Positions 46,091-55,808 of a stretch of DNA of 64,000 nt are shown piece by piece. How positions within the stretch are numbered: position 1 is the stretch's first letter; every line of letters starts with the position of its first letter. The stretch is from Dryococelus australis. Lineage: Eukaryota > Arthropoda > Insecta > Phasmatodea > Phasmatidae. The notes beneath the pieces were generated by a model. That model made no database searches and was not told the DNA's origin. It saw only the letters and a list, made by a program, of their open reading frames with translations. The stretch covers positions 67,722,590 to 67,786,589 of the forward strand of contig CM057002.1 in the NCBI GenBank assembly GCA_029891345.1, in the 5' to 3' direction. Position numbers and translations under genes: made by a program.

Positions 46091-46651
46091 TTACATTTTA
46101 TAAACAAAGGGATGGTTATTCAACACAAAAAAGTGTAGTACATGCATTATACACCAAAATAAAGTAAGTACCAAGTGTCCTCTTAGGCCTAACTTCGACG
46201 TCAATATAGATATACAAAATTGCTTTTCCGGACATTTTGTTACTAGGAGTTTCTTGTTATTTAGGTCCACAGGTGCTGTGGCTTCATTCTCTGCACGAAG
46301 TTCAGATACATCCTGTATATAGTCTACTCGAGGTACCTTCACACGTTTTTTAATCAAACCTTTGGGTTTTACCCTGTCGACAGCGTAATTTTCTAAAGTG
46401 ATGGCGACAGAGATAGTAAGTTCAGAGTTACTCGAGCCGTACCGAACAAATACGTAATTTCCGAGTGTAATTTCCTCCCAGAAAATATCACATAATTGGC
46501 GTCTTTTAAAACCCACCCAGTCTTGAAATAATTTAGATCTCTCAAGTACTTGTGTCGAGTGCGCAACTCGTAACCAATGATCAACGTATTGCTTGTCCGT
46601 TGACGTCAGCGTTGACCATTCACAAATGAGGTGTGCAGAAAACTCGACGAA
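46091..46651 (-). CDS. Unrecognised coding-like frame, possible internal exon or gene relic
   Basis: The minus-strand frame is stop-free for about 187 codons, from just inside a TGA at 46,652-46,654 down to the stop at 46,091. There is no in-frame ATG in its first 45 codons, so an ordinary start is lacking. Residues from about 10 to 125 look protein-like: hydrophilic, mixed charge, with segments such as DHWLRVAHSTQVLERSKL and GFKRRQLCDIFWEE. The last 45 or so residues turn hydrophobic and look non-coding. This fits an exon bounded by splice sites or a decayed gene fragment. AGG/GTAAAA near 46,373 is one donor-like word. I do not recognise the family and assign no function. Confidence 0.35.
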   Translation of the reverse strand, partial: FVEFSAHLICEWSTLTSTDKQYVDHWLRVAHSTQVLERSKLFQDWVGFKRRQLCDIFWEEITLGNYVFVRYGSSNSELTISVAITLENYAVDRVKPKGLIKKRVKVPRVDYIQDVSELRAENEATAPVDLNNKKLLVTKCPEKQFCISILTSKLGLRGHLVLTLFWCIMHVLHFFVLNNHPFVYKM

Positions 46652-46830
46652 TCAGATGTCTCACAAGGAAGACGTTCATAATACAGGGTACTGATTCATT
46701 GTGTAGTGTGTCGACCATACATATACTTCATCTGCAACATGTCCTCGATTATGGACACAGAAACTGAACTGTCACTTGTCAGGGGCACTCGCGCGCACAT
46801 GTAAGACTCTACGGGCGCTCCAGCAGTTTC

Positions 46831-46967
46831 ATTTTCCTTATTGGCGACGTGTCTTAGTGAGAAAACATTTTCCTACTTGACTGGCCAATCAGAGTTAGGT
46901 AACTTCAGTACTGCACGTTTGTGATTCGCGCGCAGACACCTAAGATGCGCAACATAAAAACCATCTA
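46831..46967 (+). mobile_element. MITE family Y, left piece of a split copy
   Basis: 'tattggcgacgtgtcttagt', 'gagaaaacattttcctactt', 'gactggccaatcagagttag' and 'gattcgcgcgcagacaccta' match family Y. The copy stops at 'aaaaccatcta' and resumes 1.37 kb later at 48,341. Confidence 0.88.
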
Positions 46968-48340
46968 GGGATTTATTCGCAGTCAGATCTTCGTCCAAGG
47001 ATGATCCAGAGATGATCTTCCTCGGAGTTGGTATGACGTTTGACTAAGGGTGGACTAACTATATCGTATTCATAAACCCCGACTAGAGTGGGACTAACTT
47101 TAGTCTCAGTATCACTGAAGTACAATGTTGCCAGGTTTACTGCGCATGCGCATTGCCCATTCTCGTCTTTAATAAAACATTTACTACGAAAGGAATATCA
47201 TATTTGAGAACACACACATATTAATCGTACCTTCAATAAATTCAAACAGGTGTTGTTATTTTACCTAATGATCAACTTTCCCTTTAATTGAAACTTATTC
47301 AATATGTAATTTATGATGTAAAAATGTGTAATATTTTAATTTGCCAAGCCGAAATCGTATATAACTGGGTAGAGCAGCAGATCAGGTTCTATCTTTGTGA
47401 ATGTGAATTGCAGATTAGAATCTCACTTGTTCATTCAATTTTTCTTATTATTTGTCTTGATGGCAAGAACATGTTATCAGAATTTATTAAATCTTTTTTT
47501 TTTTTTTAAATAGCAAAAAAAAATATTTGAAATTTTTTTATACAATCGATTTCTCATCATATATTGTAATACTGCAGGATGGAGGAAAAAAACATTAATA
47601 TAGCATTAAAATGTTATTCCATATTGATTTGCTAATTTTTCATAGCACACCGCTATACACTGGTAGTATGGGCTGGTTTTATTTTCTTATGCTAATATTA
47701 TATTTATAGTGATGATAAATATGTATTTTAATGCTAAATACCTTATAAACTGGTCAACATTTCTTACCCAGACAATATTCGAACTCGCATACTTGTGCAC
47801 ATCAACCCACGATGTTACCAGTGAGCTGCCGACACATATACTTGAAGAAAATACTTTACTATATCTATTTTCAAAGTTGGATATGTATTAAAATTCTCTT
47901 CGAAAAAATTAATATCACGTCTTGTAAGAATCTCTTTTTAGAGAAACAGAAAAGCATTGCTGTAGCTTAACACTGATGTATTATGATAATATTTCCTTTG
48001 AAATATTATTCACGGAACATTTCATCCATTATATCGGCATATTTAGTATACATATTGACAGAATCGGCCTTAAACATATTTTTTTTTTTGTGTTTCGTAA
48101 ACTTCATATAGATTTCACTCGCATGAAATTTTAGCGAAAATGTATTTTATTTGCGCCACGTTTCGTTTTTACTTTAATACGTCGTTAGTCCTATTTCTAC
48201 CATACATTCGAATTAAAAGTTAGGTCGTACTAAAGAAAGATGATCCTCGGGCTAGTAATAATATGGCTCTCTGAATACGAAACATTTGAGTCGGGGAATG
48301 ATCCTTAGTCCGGACTAAAAACGGCTATGAATAAGGCCCA
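46968..48340. mobile_element. Harbinger-like DNA element inserted in MITE Y
   Basis: Both junctions are fixed by the split MITE. The left end 'gggatttattcgcagtc' and the inverse of the right end 'gggccttattcatagccg' are imperfect inverted repeats, followed by 'aaggatgatcc' and 'aaggatcattcc'. The flanking trinucleotides CTA and ATA fit a 3-bp target duplication with one change. End sequence and target size suggest PIF/Harbinger. The interior is AT-rich with frames of at most 73 codons and no transposase, so it is non-autonomous. Confidence 0.75.
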
Positions 48341-48425
48341 TAATCACGAAAGTGGGTCTAAGCTTAAGTGTTATGAAATTCAACTGATCGTGATATCTTT
48401 TCGCGAAAATCGGTTTTCCCTATGT
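48341..48425 (+). mobile_element. MITE family Y, right piece of the split copy
   Basis: 'aatcacgaaagtgggtctaa', 'gcttaagtgttatgaaattc' and 'cgtgatatcttttcgcgaaa' are the right half of family Y and complete the 46,831 piece. Confidence 0.88.
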
Positions 48426-48954
48426 ATATAATGCAGAATAATCTTATCCAATGAAATGAGCACACAGTCTGTTCTGACCTACGTAAAACGTAAATATCAA
48501 ATTCATACTCAGAGCTATATAATTGCAGTTACGTTTTCCTTTTCCTTCCTTTGTTTTCCCTCAAGGAAACTAATAATGAGCGTGTACTTGGCAATACGGC
48601 GTGTTCACTGCGATATTAGCAGTGTAGCCTGGAGATAAACTGTTCCAGCTTCATTAGGCAGGAGTCGTGGAGCTGCACCGAGCTAACGATCAGCTAACAT
48701 CTCAACAACGAGGGTAGTTATCTCTTAGATACATGGTTTCTTAATTATGTGCGCCTGCATAACGGCCATTAAAATAAAGTTTCTGTGTCCACGCTCTCTG
48801 CTCTTTTAAAACTCTTTGATGTACACTTAATGTTGGTCTATTTTCGGAAATACGAAGAGTTCATAAAATTACTAAGAAACCAATGTAGTGTTATAACGTC
48901 TACTGCTTGCGCCATACAACACTTAAGAATATTGCAGTGGGACATCGTCTCGTA

Positions 48955-49100
48955 CTGTGGACTCCAACCACACATAGTGGCATCACTGTTAGCTAGCTTG
49001 TCAGTACAGCCAATAGGGAATCTCCCCCAACATGCAGACAGCCAGTCAGGAACAAGCCTGCTTCTAGAATCTCGCCCAGCTAATGAGCGAGTGGCTACGT
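48955..49100 (+). repeat. CCAAT-rich dispersed repeat D
   Basis: The best-preserved D copy: 'cagccaatagggaatctccc', 'caacatgcagacagccagtc', 'agcctgcttctagaatctcg' and 'cccagctaatgagcgag'. It lies immediately upstream of a family X MITE. Confidence 0.6.
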
Positions 49101-49144
49101 TCACGCCAAAGTAAATGCCATGCCACTTTATTTCTGAGAACTTA

Positions 49145-49580
49145 TAGTCTAGTCGCTGTTTCTTCACATCTTCTGAACCAAACCTTTGAAAAATCACACC
49201 ATGCATAAATGTTAATTTTTTTTTTTTTTTAAATATGCATTTTATCACAGGCGTTTTATTCACGTGTTAACGTAACAGTGCGTTACTTTTTATTAAATTG
49301 AATTTTTATTTATATTTCATTTTTAAATTGTAATATGCAATTTATAATTTATATAAATAATAACCGTGAGAAGGTAGGTGTGTTGATAATGGCCAGTAGT
49401 AAGTTGTTCTTATTCAGACTGTTATTAAGGTGAGTACTCAGGAATGCAATGCATTGTTCCTTTGTTGTAGTTTTCTATACTCGGTTATGCTTTGTTAGTA
49501 TAAGGCGGTGGAATATCCTGTCAGTATAACGTTACCAGGGCTTCAGGAAAGTGGGAAATAACCGAGACTTTACTGTAACA
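49145..49580 (+). mobile_element. MITE family X, complete-looking copy
   Basis: Starts 'tatagtctagtcgctgtttc', continues through 'gaaccaaacctttgaaaaat', 'gtgttgataatggccagtag' and 'aaggcggtggaatatcctgt', and ends near 'aaccgagactttactgta'. Unbroken at the insertion point used in the 8.5-kb copy. Confidence 0.82.
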
Positions 49581-50145
49581 ATTCTGTCACACTCCTAGCG
49601 GAATAATCCTCGCTAGAGGGTGGGGGGGGGGGATCCACTCTTCGCTTTCTTAGGCAACACCTCATAAAATGAATTGTAACATAGGGCATACATGTAAATA
49701 TATTTGTAGATATATGTGCATGGTAGAGGGAATTAACAGACAAACTTCGTTAGGCGATTTCTTGTGAAAAGTCAAGAGGAAAATAAACGAGACAACCCTA
49801 TTATATAATAGGACGGTCTCTATCTTGTCTGTCTGTCTATCCCTCTTTAATACTTCTTAGCCTCTTGAAACTCAAGAAAAGTTCTTCAAATTTTGCGGAG
49901 CGAATCCTCAGAGTCAAATACAGGCCAAGTTCGAATTTCAGCAAGATCATATTACGCAATCATTACCTTTTACCCTAAAAACTCATTTTTTTACTTACTC
50001 TTTTCTTAATAAAATTTTGTATTAATGCACAGTGATTATTGCAAAGTGATATGAAGGTAAAGGAATATCGTTGTTGTTTACTCTAAATGTCTCGCTTCAA
50101 TGTTGAGTTAATTAAATTAGGCCACAATGGACAAGTGGCTAGAGC
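49581..50145. other. No gene; possible end of a dispersed repeat
   Basis: A poly-G run at about 49,621-49,631. From about 49,798 'ctattatataataggacggt' followed by a GTCT-rich run resembles the inverted end of the repeat type ending 'ttatattagtatagat' at 36.59 kb. This is suggestive only. Confidence 0.35.
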
Positions 50146-50192
50146 GATTCCAAGTGGGGCCACAGTGGCCCAGCGAATAGAGAAATATCATT
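50146..50192 (-). repeat. Single unit of the 36-kb 38-bp minisatellite, inverted
   Basis: The reverse complement reads 'gatatttctctattcgctgg' then 'gccactgtggccccacttgg', matching the 38-bp unit plus flanking unit sequence at 35,970-36,120. Only one unit is present. Confidence 0.8.
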
Positions 50193-53100
50193 TTTTCCAA
50201 TCTTTGTATGATAACCAAATTTTTCAATATTGTAAATATTCTAGGCACGTGACCATACTGAAAACAAGCTCACGGGCTAAACACCAAGTATTTATACAAT
50301 CGTATATTCAAGGATATACATGCCCGTGATATAAAGCGTTTTTTTAACTGTATATTTACGACATTTCGGAAACGAATAGAGATATAATTAAAATTCTCTA
50401 GACATTATTTTAGGTTACTCGGATCCTAACACTAAGAACAAATTCACTTTCTATGTCTCCCGACGTAATGAACATAACACGGGTGCGATCAACATTTTCA
50501 CCATTAGTAATTATGAATGTTGGTGCTGATTGAATGAGCAGTGTGGTCTAATTAATAAAAAATACTTCTCGTGTTGTACCAACTGCCCAGGACGCGCCGT
50601 TTTCGTGCAAACTGCACACAAACTTTCTGAGGCCGCGGTATAGTTTCAGGCGCGTAGGCAATGTCAATACTCCCTGCAAGGAAGGAACTGAACACTGGCT
50701 GTCACCATAAACCAACAGGCAGTTTCAGTACTGACAGTTTATTAGTATATGATGCACGTGGTTTTCAGTATATGTTAAAGATGTCCTCCACCAGTGTAAC
50801 AGGAGAACGAGTTCTGTATGTGGCCGCAGACGAGGAACATGAGACCTCTGCCAGAATATGTAGAGGAATGTGGAGTCCAGCTTGGGTGCGTCTCATAACG
50901 CGAAGTAGGACCTAGAAACGACACCCTTGGGAGGTTGTAGTAAGGCACATAGGAAACAGTGCTACTTGAAAACACCACAACTGTCGACAACTCATTGATC
51001 GAGTATGTGCAAGGAAGGTTTCACATAGGGCAGTTCAGCGTGAGGCAAGTTTGACTGGCGAATGACGTCCTGCCCAGTTGCTGGTCAAAACTGATGTATT
51101 TCGGGACAGACGTAGCTGTTGCCGGTTTGTTCTGGGCCGATGCTCGACCTCCTCTGGGTGACCTTGAGAAAGTTGGCGCTCTCTTTAGGGAGCCTTTCGT
51201 TTTCAGTTGGATGAGCAAAAACCACCGCCATGACTGTGGAGTGTGGAGTGGCTCACGAACTCACCGTTACCAGGTCCTACTGCAGTCACGAGCAGCGGCC
51301 GCCTTGGGAGGTGACTTCTAGACACCTCCCTCCCTCCCTCTCTCCCCTTCGTAATCAACGAACACTTCTGCAAGTCCGGCGTTGCCTCTCCTTTCTGCCA
51401 CTCGTAACTTGCCTCAGCCACTAATACCTTGTTCAAGGCTAACATTATCGTTACTAGGGTCATACATATTGGCCGGCCATGTTGCAAAGTGTATCGGATG
51501 TCGTCCTTGGAACTGGATAACCCTTCCTTTACTTTCAGAAACCGACGATGAAAATAGTAGCATATTGAAAAAAATATTTATTTAGTCACTATAGAGGATT
51601 AGCCTAAATTAAATAGACACTTTCGTGGTTGTAAAGCCTTCTGTGTACTTATTCTAGACTCATTATGTATTCTGAAAAACTGCTTTAGCGTTTTGAAGCC
51701 TTGATGACTTATGCATAGGGACGTGCGTTTTTTGCGAAAAGCGTCGCAGTTAAGTTGCGTTTTAAAATTACTTTAGGTAACGTCTACATTCGCGATTGGG
51801 TGGTTTTTTAATTGCTATGCGTCTGTACGAGAATAACAGACTTTCAGTGCCGGGTAAAATCAAATTCTGATTGGGGCAGACAGTATCTGTTCACGCAGAC
51901 GTACGGCCAATAACAAATAACTGCAATTGCGCACTAGCATATTGAACTCTAGACTACGTAGAACTCTTTTCTCAAAAATCCAGGTGTACCTAGCAATCGG
52001 TCCACGAACTTACTTGACAGGTTATAGAAATCTCGGAGGCTGTAATGAAAATGAAAGAAGAATGTGGTGATGATGTAATAACCTTCCACTGTGGTGGCAA
52101 TCGCCCAGTCGCTCAGACAAATGACTGTAAAGTCAAGCCTACGAGTCGTAACTAGGGCCTCCTGTTGTTCACACAGGATAGACTTCAACACGCTATGTGG
52201 GCAAGTGTAGTTCCATCTTAGTGATTGTCCTGGTGTATTTGTGAGAGCACGCCTTCTTCCTGCCCCCTGAACTGCGTTGCAGAGTGATTAAACTCAGATT
52301 ATTTTTTTAAATTATAAAATGCGTATCCAATGTGTTGATCTACGAAAAGAAAACACACTTAATAACATGCATGTTGATTACTTTCCAAACGTCACGCACA
52401 TTAGAAACACCATTTCCAAACGCTCTAACATAGCAAGGGACTACAAAATTTCGCGAATTCATTTCAGGGCAACCCAGATATCAAACACAAGTACTTCTCT
52501 GTTATGTTTGCAATTAGACGCGCCTAGGTGAACTCTGAGCCAATAACAGATCTGTAAGAAAACAAGCACCGTGCCATCTGGCGCGTTCAAATCTTCCAAA
52601 TCGTTGTCTTCTCTTCCACAATACACAGTCAGGTAGATCCCCTAAATAACGTTAATGTTGTAGACATGAAGCACGTGGTTAGATAAAAGTAATGAGCTTG
52701 TGTAAGTAAATGAAAGTGCCTTCATTGCTGCCTGACGTTCGATAAAGAGCAAGGAGGCGTTGATGCAAGCGTGTGAAGGAACAGTGGCGATCATGTTTTA
52801 CTAATCATCTCGTGGAATCATGAGAAAGTGGGGATTTCTCTGTGGGCGCTTGATCTGGCTCCACTGCTGCCAACTTGTGTTTCTCTGTTAGCGAGGCTCA
52901 GCTTTCTCGTACGTCACACACGGGTTAGTTCAGTTCGAGTTCCTGCTCTAGCAAACACGTGGTGGGCCCGGCTGGCACTTCCTCTGTGCGAACTGCTCCT
53001 GTTCAAGTGAACTTCCGTATAAGATGCTTTGACCAGAAACACTTTAACACATTACCGTAAACACTAATTATTTCATTTCAGGCGCTATTAAAGGGGATAT

Positions 53101-53516
53101 ACAAGGTGTGTAAAGTACCTACGAATTTGTAATATCACCTAACAATTTGTAGCCCATGGAAAGGGCTTCAGTAGATGCAAACATAATAAGCAATCAATTA
53201 TAAAGTAGTCTGTGTGTGAGCAGCTGCCAATAGCATTGTCCAAGGAAAGCATCTGTTTGTATTGGGCCTAGCTTCTGATCTTGCTCAGCAAAGACCACGA
53301 TTTTGCCTATTTTACAACATGTCATATGTAAACGAGTATAACCGAGATAATGTGGGTTAGTTACGGGGTTAGTTTACTGTTTCAGATGTTGCAAACAAAT
53401 AAATGTATGATGCGTGCTGTACTTAAGGCGACACAAACACTTGTTTCGTTGTCGCAGCCAATGAGCTGTAGACTATATGTTCCCCTACAGTGTTATACCT
53501 ATCAATCAATTATGAC
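50193..53516. other. No supported gene; GC-richer middle
   Basis: Contains overlapping frames on both strands between 50,660 and 51,590 (up to 94 codons) and shorter ones to 53,010. None resembles a known protein. A roughly 98-bp segment at 53,156-53,255 ('atggaaagggcttcagtaga', 'gctgccaatagcattgtcc') weakly resembles 63,602-63,700. Confidence 0.4.
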
Positions 53517-53694
53517 ATACAGCTTTTCGCGGTTTCTTCACATGTTTGGAATCAAACCTTTAAAATCTCCCCATGCACGATGTGTTTGGTTGGTTCCTAA
53601 TATGCGACGTGCATCATAAGCGTTTTATATTTGTGTTCAGATAAAAGTATCTTATTTTTATGTTAAATAGTAATTTTATTTAATGTATAACATA

Positions 53695-53918
53695 CAGAGT
53701 GAGACCTTTAAAAGAGGCCCGTGGGACATGTGTGTAACGGAGGGAGGGAATGAGGAAATACAGTCCAGTGTGACAACAAAATACCTAGAGTAGGTGTTGG
53801 AGTGGCCGCCATTGACCTCGATGCAGGTGTGCAGACGACACCAAAAGTTGTGACAGGCACGAGCGAGGACATGCTGCTGTATGGCATCGACGGGGCCTCT
53901 TTCAAAGGACTCACCCCG
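53695..53918 (-). mobile_element. Mariner-like deletion derivative with both ends
   Basis: The left end 'cagagtgagacctttaaaag' and the inverse of the right end 'cggggtgagtcctttgaaag' are inverted repeats, both followed by 'aggcccc' or 'aggcccg'. TA dinucleotides flank both (53,693-53,694 and 53,919-53,920). Most of the element is missing; only a C-terminal transposase remnant lies inside. This is the structure expected of a MITE made by internal deletion of a Tc1/mariner-type transposon. Confidence 0.82.
53738..53891 (-). pseudogene. Tc1/mariner-type transposase C-terminus remnant
   Basis: The minus frame reads VDAIQQHVLARACHNFWCRL then HTCIEVNGGHS. The segment 'CIEVNGGH' close to the terminal repeat is the usual C-terminal signature of DDE transposases of this superfamily (variants of C-I-E-x-N-G-G-H-F). 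The catalytic DDE core and N-terminal DNA-binding domain are absent, and the downstream frame drifts, so this fragment cannot act as a transposase. Confidence 0.7.
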
Positions 53919-54125
53919 TATAGTATGTAATTTACTGTTAATATCAATAAAAACCGGTAGAAAATAGGCGTATTGATAGTGCCTAGTAAGAAATAGTTCT
54001 CATGCAGAATATTATTAAATTGAGTGCGCATGAATACGGTGAGTTGTCCCTTCGGCGTGATTCCCTAGACTTGGCTAATCTTTGTTTGCATGAGGCGGAG
54101 GGATATTCTGGAAGTAGAAGTGTGT

Positions 54126-54680
54126 ACACTAAGTCTGAATGTGTTAAGAAACTTTGCATCCCCAAACACGGGTTTCAAGTTTTCATTTCAATTCCAAGGA
54201 TTATTTATGTGGTTGTGAAAGTGGTTAGAACTGGCGTTTTCAGGATCAAATTTAGCTGCTCGACTTTATATACAGAAACTTAAAGTCACGTGTCCAGGCG
54301 AGTCGCCCAGGGAGATACTGCACGTCAGTTGAGCGCCTAGTGCGTAGAGTCGATCAGACAAATGGTGAATGAACAATATTCGCCCTCAGAGCTCACGAAC
54401 CTGCAAAATATGTGCACGCTGAAGGCGGAACACTAACACTTTGCACTGTGCACACATTCAGTGGCATTCAAGACCAGCTTATAGTGTACCAATTTTATCC
54501 TGACACTTATAGTACTGCCTATGTAATATTAAGTAGCCTGAATGTAACCGAGGTGAGTGGAGTTTGCTGTAACATTATATCTGCGTTCTCTGAAGACACA
54601 TGCGAAGAAATATTACTTCAGTAGCAGTTTTCATAAGGTCTCTGTAACTTGATATTACGCCAGCAACATTGGAAGTGTAA
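54126..54680. other. No gene seen
   Basis: A 93-codon and a 70-codon frame (54,002-54,283; 54,412-54,624) are unrecognised, the first being partly MITE. Confidence 0.45.
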
Positions 54681-54793
54681 ATTACTCATATGAACAGGAA
54701 GGATCACTCATATGAACAGGAAGGATTATTCATATGAACAGGAAGGATCACTCATATGAACAGGAAGGATTACTCATATGAACAGGAAGGATC
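54681..54793. repeat. 22-bp tandem repeat, about 5 units
   Basis: Core 'catatgaacaggaaggat' repeated head to tail, with alternating 'tact', 'cact' and 'tatt' linkers and almost no other variation. Confidence 0.96.
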
Positions 54794-54813
54794 ATATATT
54801 TATTGTATGCGCG

Positions 54814-54948
54814 AGTGAGTGAAAAGATTTGAGCTACTCTTAAAATCGAGGTCATGAGAGCCAATGAGAGTGAAGCGAGACGAGTATGGACCAGCGCCTC
54901 AACGCAACGGCGTGGGAAATGGGAGATCCCCGAGAAAACCCACCGAAG
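54814..54948 (-). mobile_element. SINE-1, 5'-truncated
   Basis: On the minus strand the tail and second half of the body are kept. The copy stops at 'ggtgggttttctcggggatc', so the tRNA-like head is lost. Head loss with the tail kept is what incomplete reverse transcription primed at the 3' end produces. It begins 20 bp after a 22-bp tandem array. Confidence 0.85.
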
Positions 54949-55348
54949 CAACATATCATTATCCTAGCAATTTTTGAGTTTAAGGACAGGTAGATTCTTA
55001 TGTTTCACACTATGAAAGTAATACTACCACAAGTAAAGATGCGAACTTAAGATAAAGAAATAATTAGAAATATCATGTTCCAGTCTTCCAAGTATAAATA
55101 AACTATAAACATGTCCCTAGCAATGAAACAAAAATGTTTTGCTGGACGCAAGTTGTAAATTCTTCCTTTTTTGGGACAATAGTATGGCCACATAGTTGCC
55201 TTTGTAATGTTTATAAGTACACAGTATAAGAAAAATATTGACCGGAGAAACAGGTATATTTGGAAAACTTGTTTTCCTCAAAGGGTAAATGTTGAAATTA
55301 TTTAAAAATGCTCTCCTCACGAACAACTACTTTTCACCTGTGGCCGTA
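54949..55348. other. No gene seen
   Basis: AT-rich; a 69-codon minus frame only. Confidence 0.5.
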
Positions 55349-55587
55349 TTACTTTGACATTGATACATACGTTCTTTGTTCGAGTCACATTCAGGTAGTA
55401 GAATGGGAGTGAGGGTGGATTAGAAGTATTACTTTGACATTGATACATACGTTCTTTGTTCGAGTCACATTCAGGTAGTAGAATGGGAGTGAGGGTGGAT
55501 TAGAAGTATTACTTTGACATTGATACATACGTTCTTTGTTCGAGTCACATTCAGATAGTAGAATGGGCGTGAGGGTGGATTAGAAGG
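55349..55587. repeat. 80-bp tandem triplication
   Basis: Three direct 80-bp copies starting at 'ttactttgacattgataca' (55,350, 55,430, 55,510). The first two show no difference I can see; the third has two substitutions ('cagatagta', 'gggcgtgag'). Confidence 0.97.
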
Positions 55588-55738
55588 GTGAAGAGAGGTC
55601 CTGAGAGCGTAAATTACCAATTTGTTCACGTCTTACGTGGCATTTTTTGGAAGACTATGACTCAAAAATTAACGTGCCACAAAATGGAGTTAAGTTACAC
55701 TCATGGCATAGCAAGTAATGAGAAGTTGTCATGGTTGT

Positions 55739-55808
55739 AGGGGCCGAGGTGGTTTCGTGGGTAGACTACTCGCCTCCCACCTAGACGAACCTAGTTCAAT
55801 TCCCGGCT
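55739..55808 (+). mobile_element. SINE-1 head only
   Basis: 'aggggccgaggtggtttcgt' to 'cctagttcaattcccggctg': the tRNA-like head with a near-intact B box (GTTCAATTCCC). The copy ends where the SINE body should begin. It is not a tRNA gene: no acceptor-stem pairing or anticodon arm can be folded from it by eye. Confidence 0.8.

Larger units (their letters stand above)
53517..54125 (+). mobile_element. MITE family X, split by a mariner-like remnant
   Basis: The left part ('ttcgcggtttcttcacatgt', 'catcataagcgttttatatt') and the right part ('gtattgatagtgcctagtaa', 'gaggcggagggatattctgg') are family X. An insertion of about 224 bp lies between. The copy stops at 'gtagaagtgtg', lacking the last 60 bp with the right terminal repeat. 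Confidence 0.82.

Noticed and set aside
50661-51585. Cluster of overlapping 64-94-codon frames
   Set aside because: They lie on both strands over the same bases without homology or start context. Treated as low-stop GC-rich sequence.
55739-55808. Possible tRNA genes at the SINE heads (also 27,081, 29,926, 42,282)
   Set aside because: They have Pol III box-like sequences but no complete cloverleaf by eye, and most continue into the SINE-1 body.
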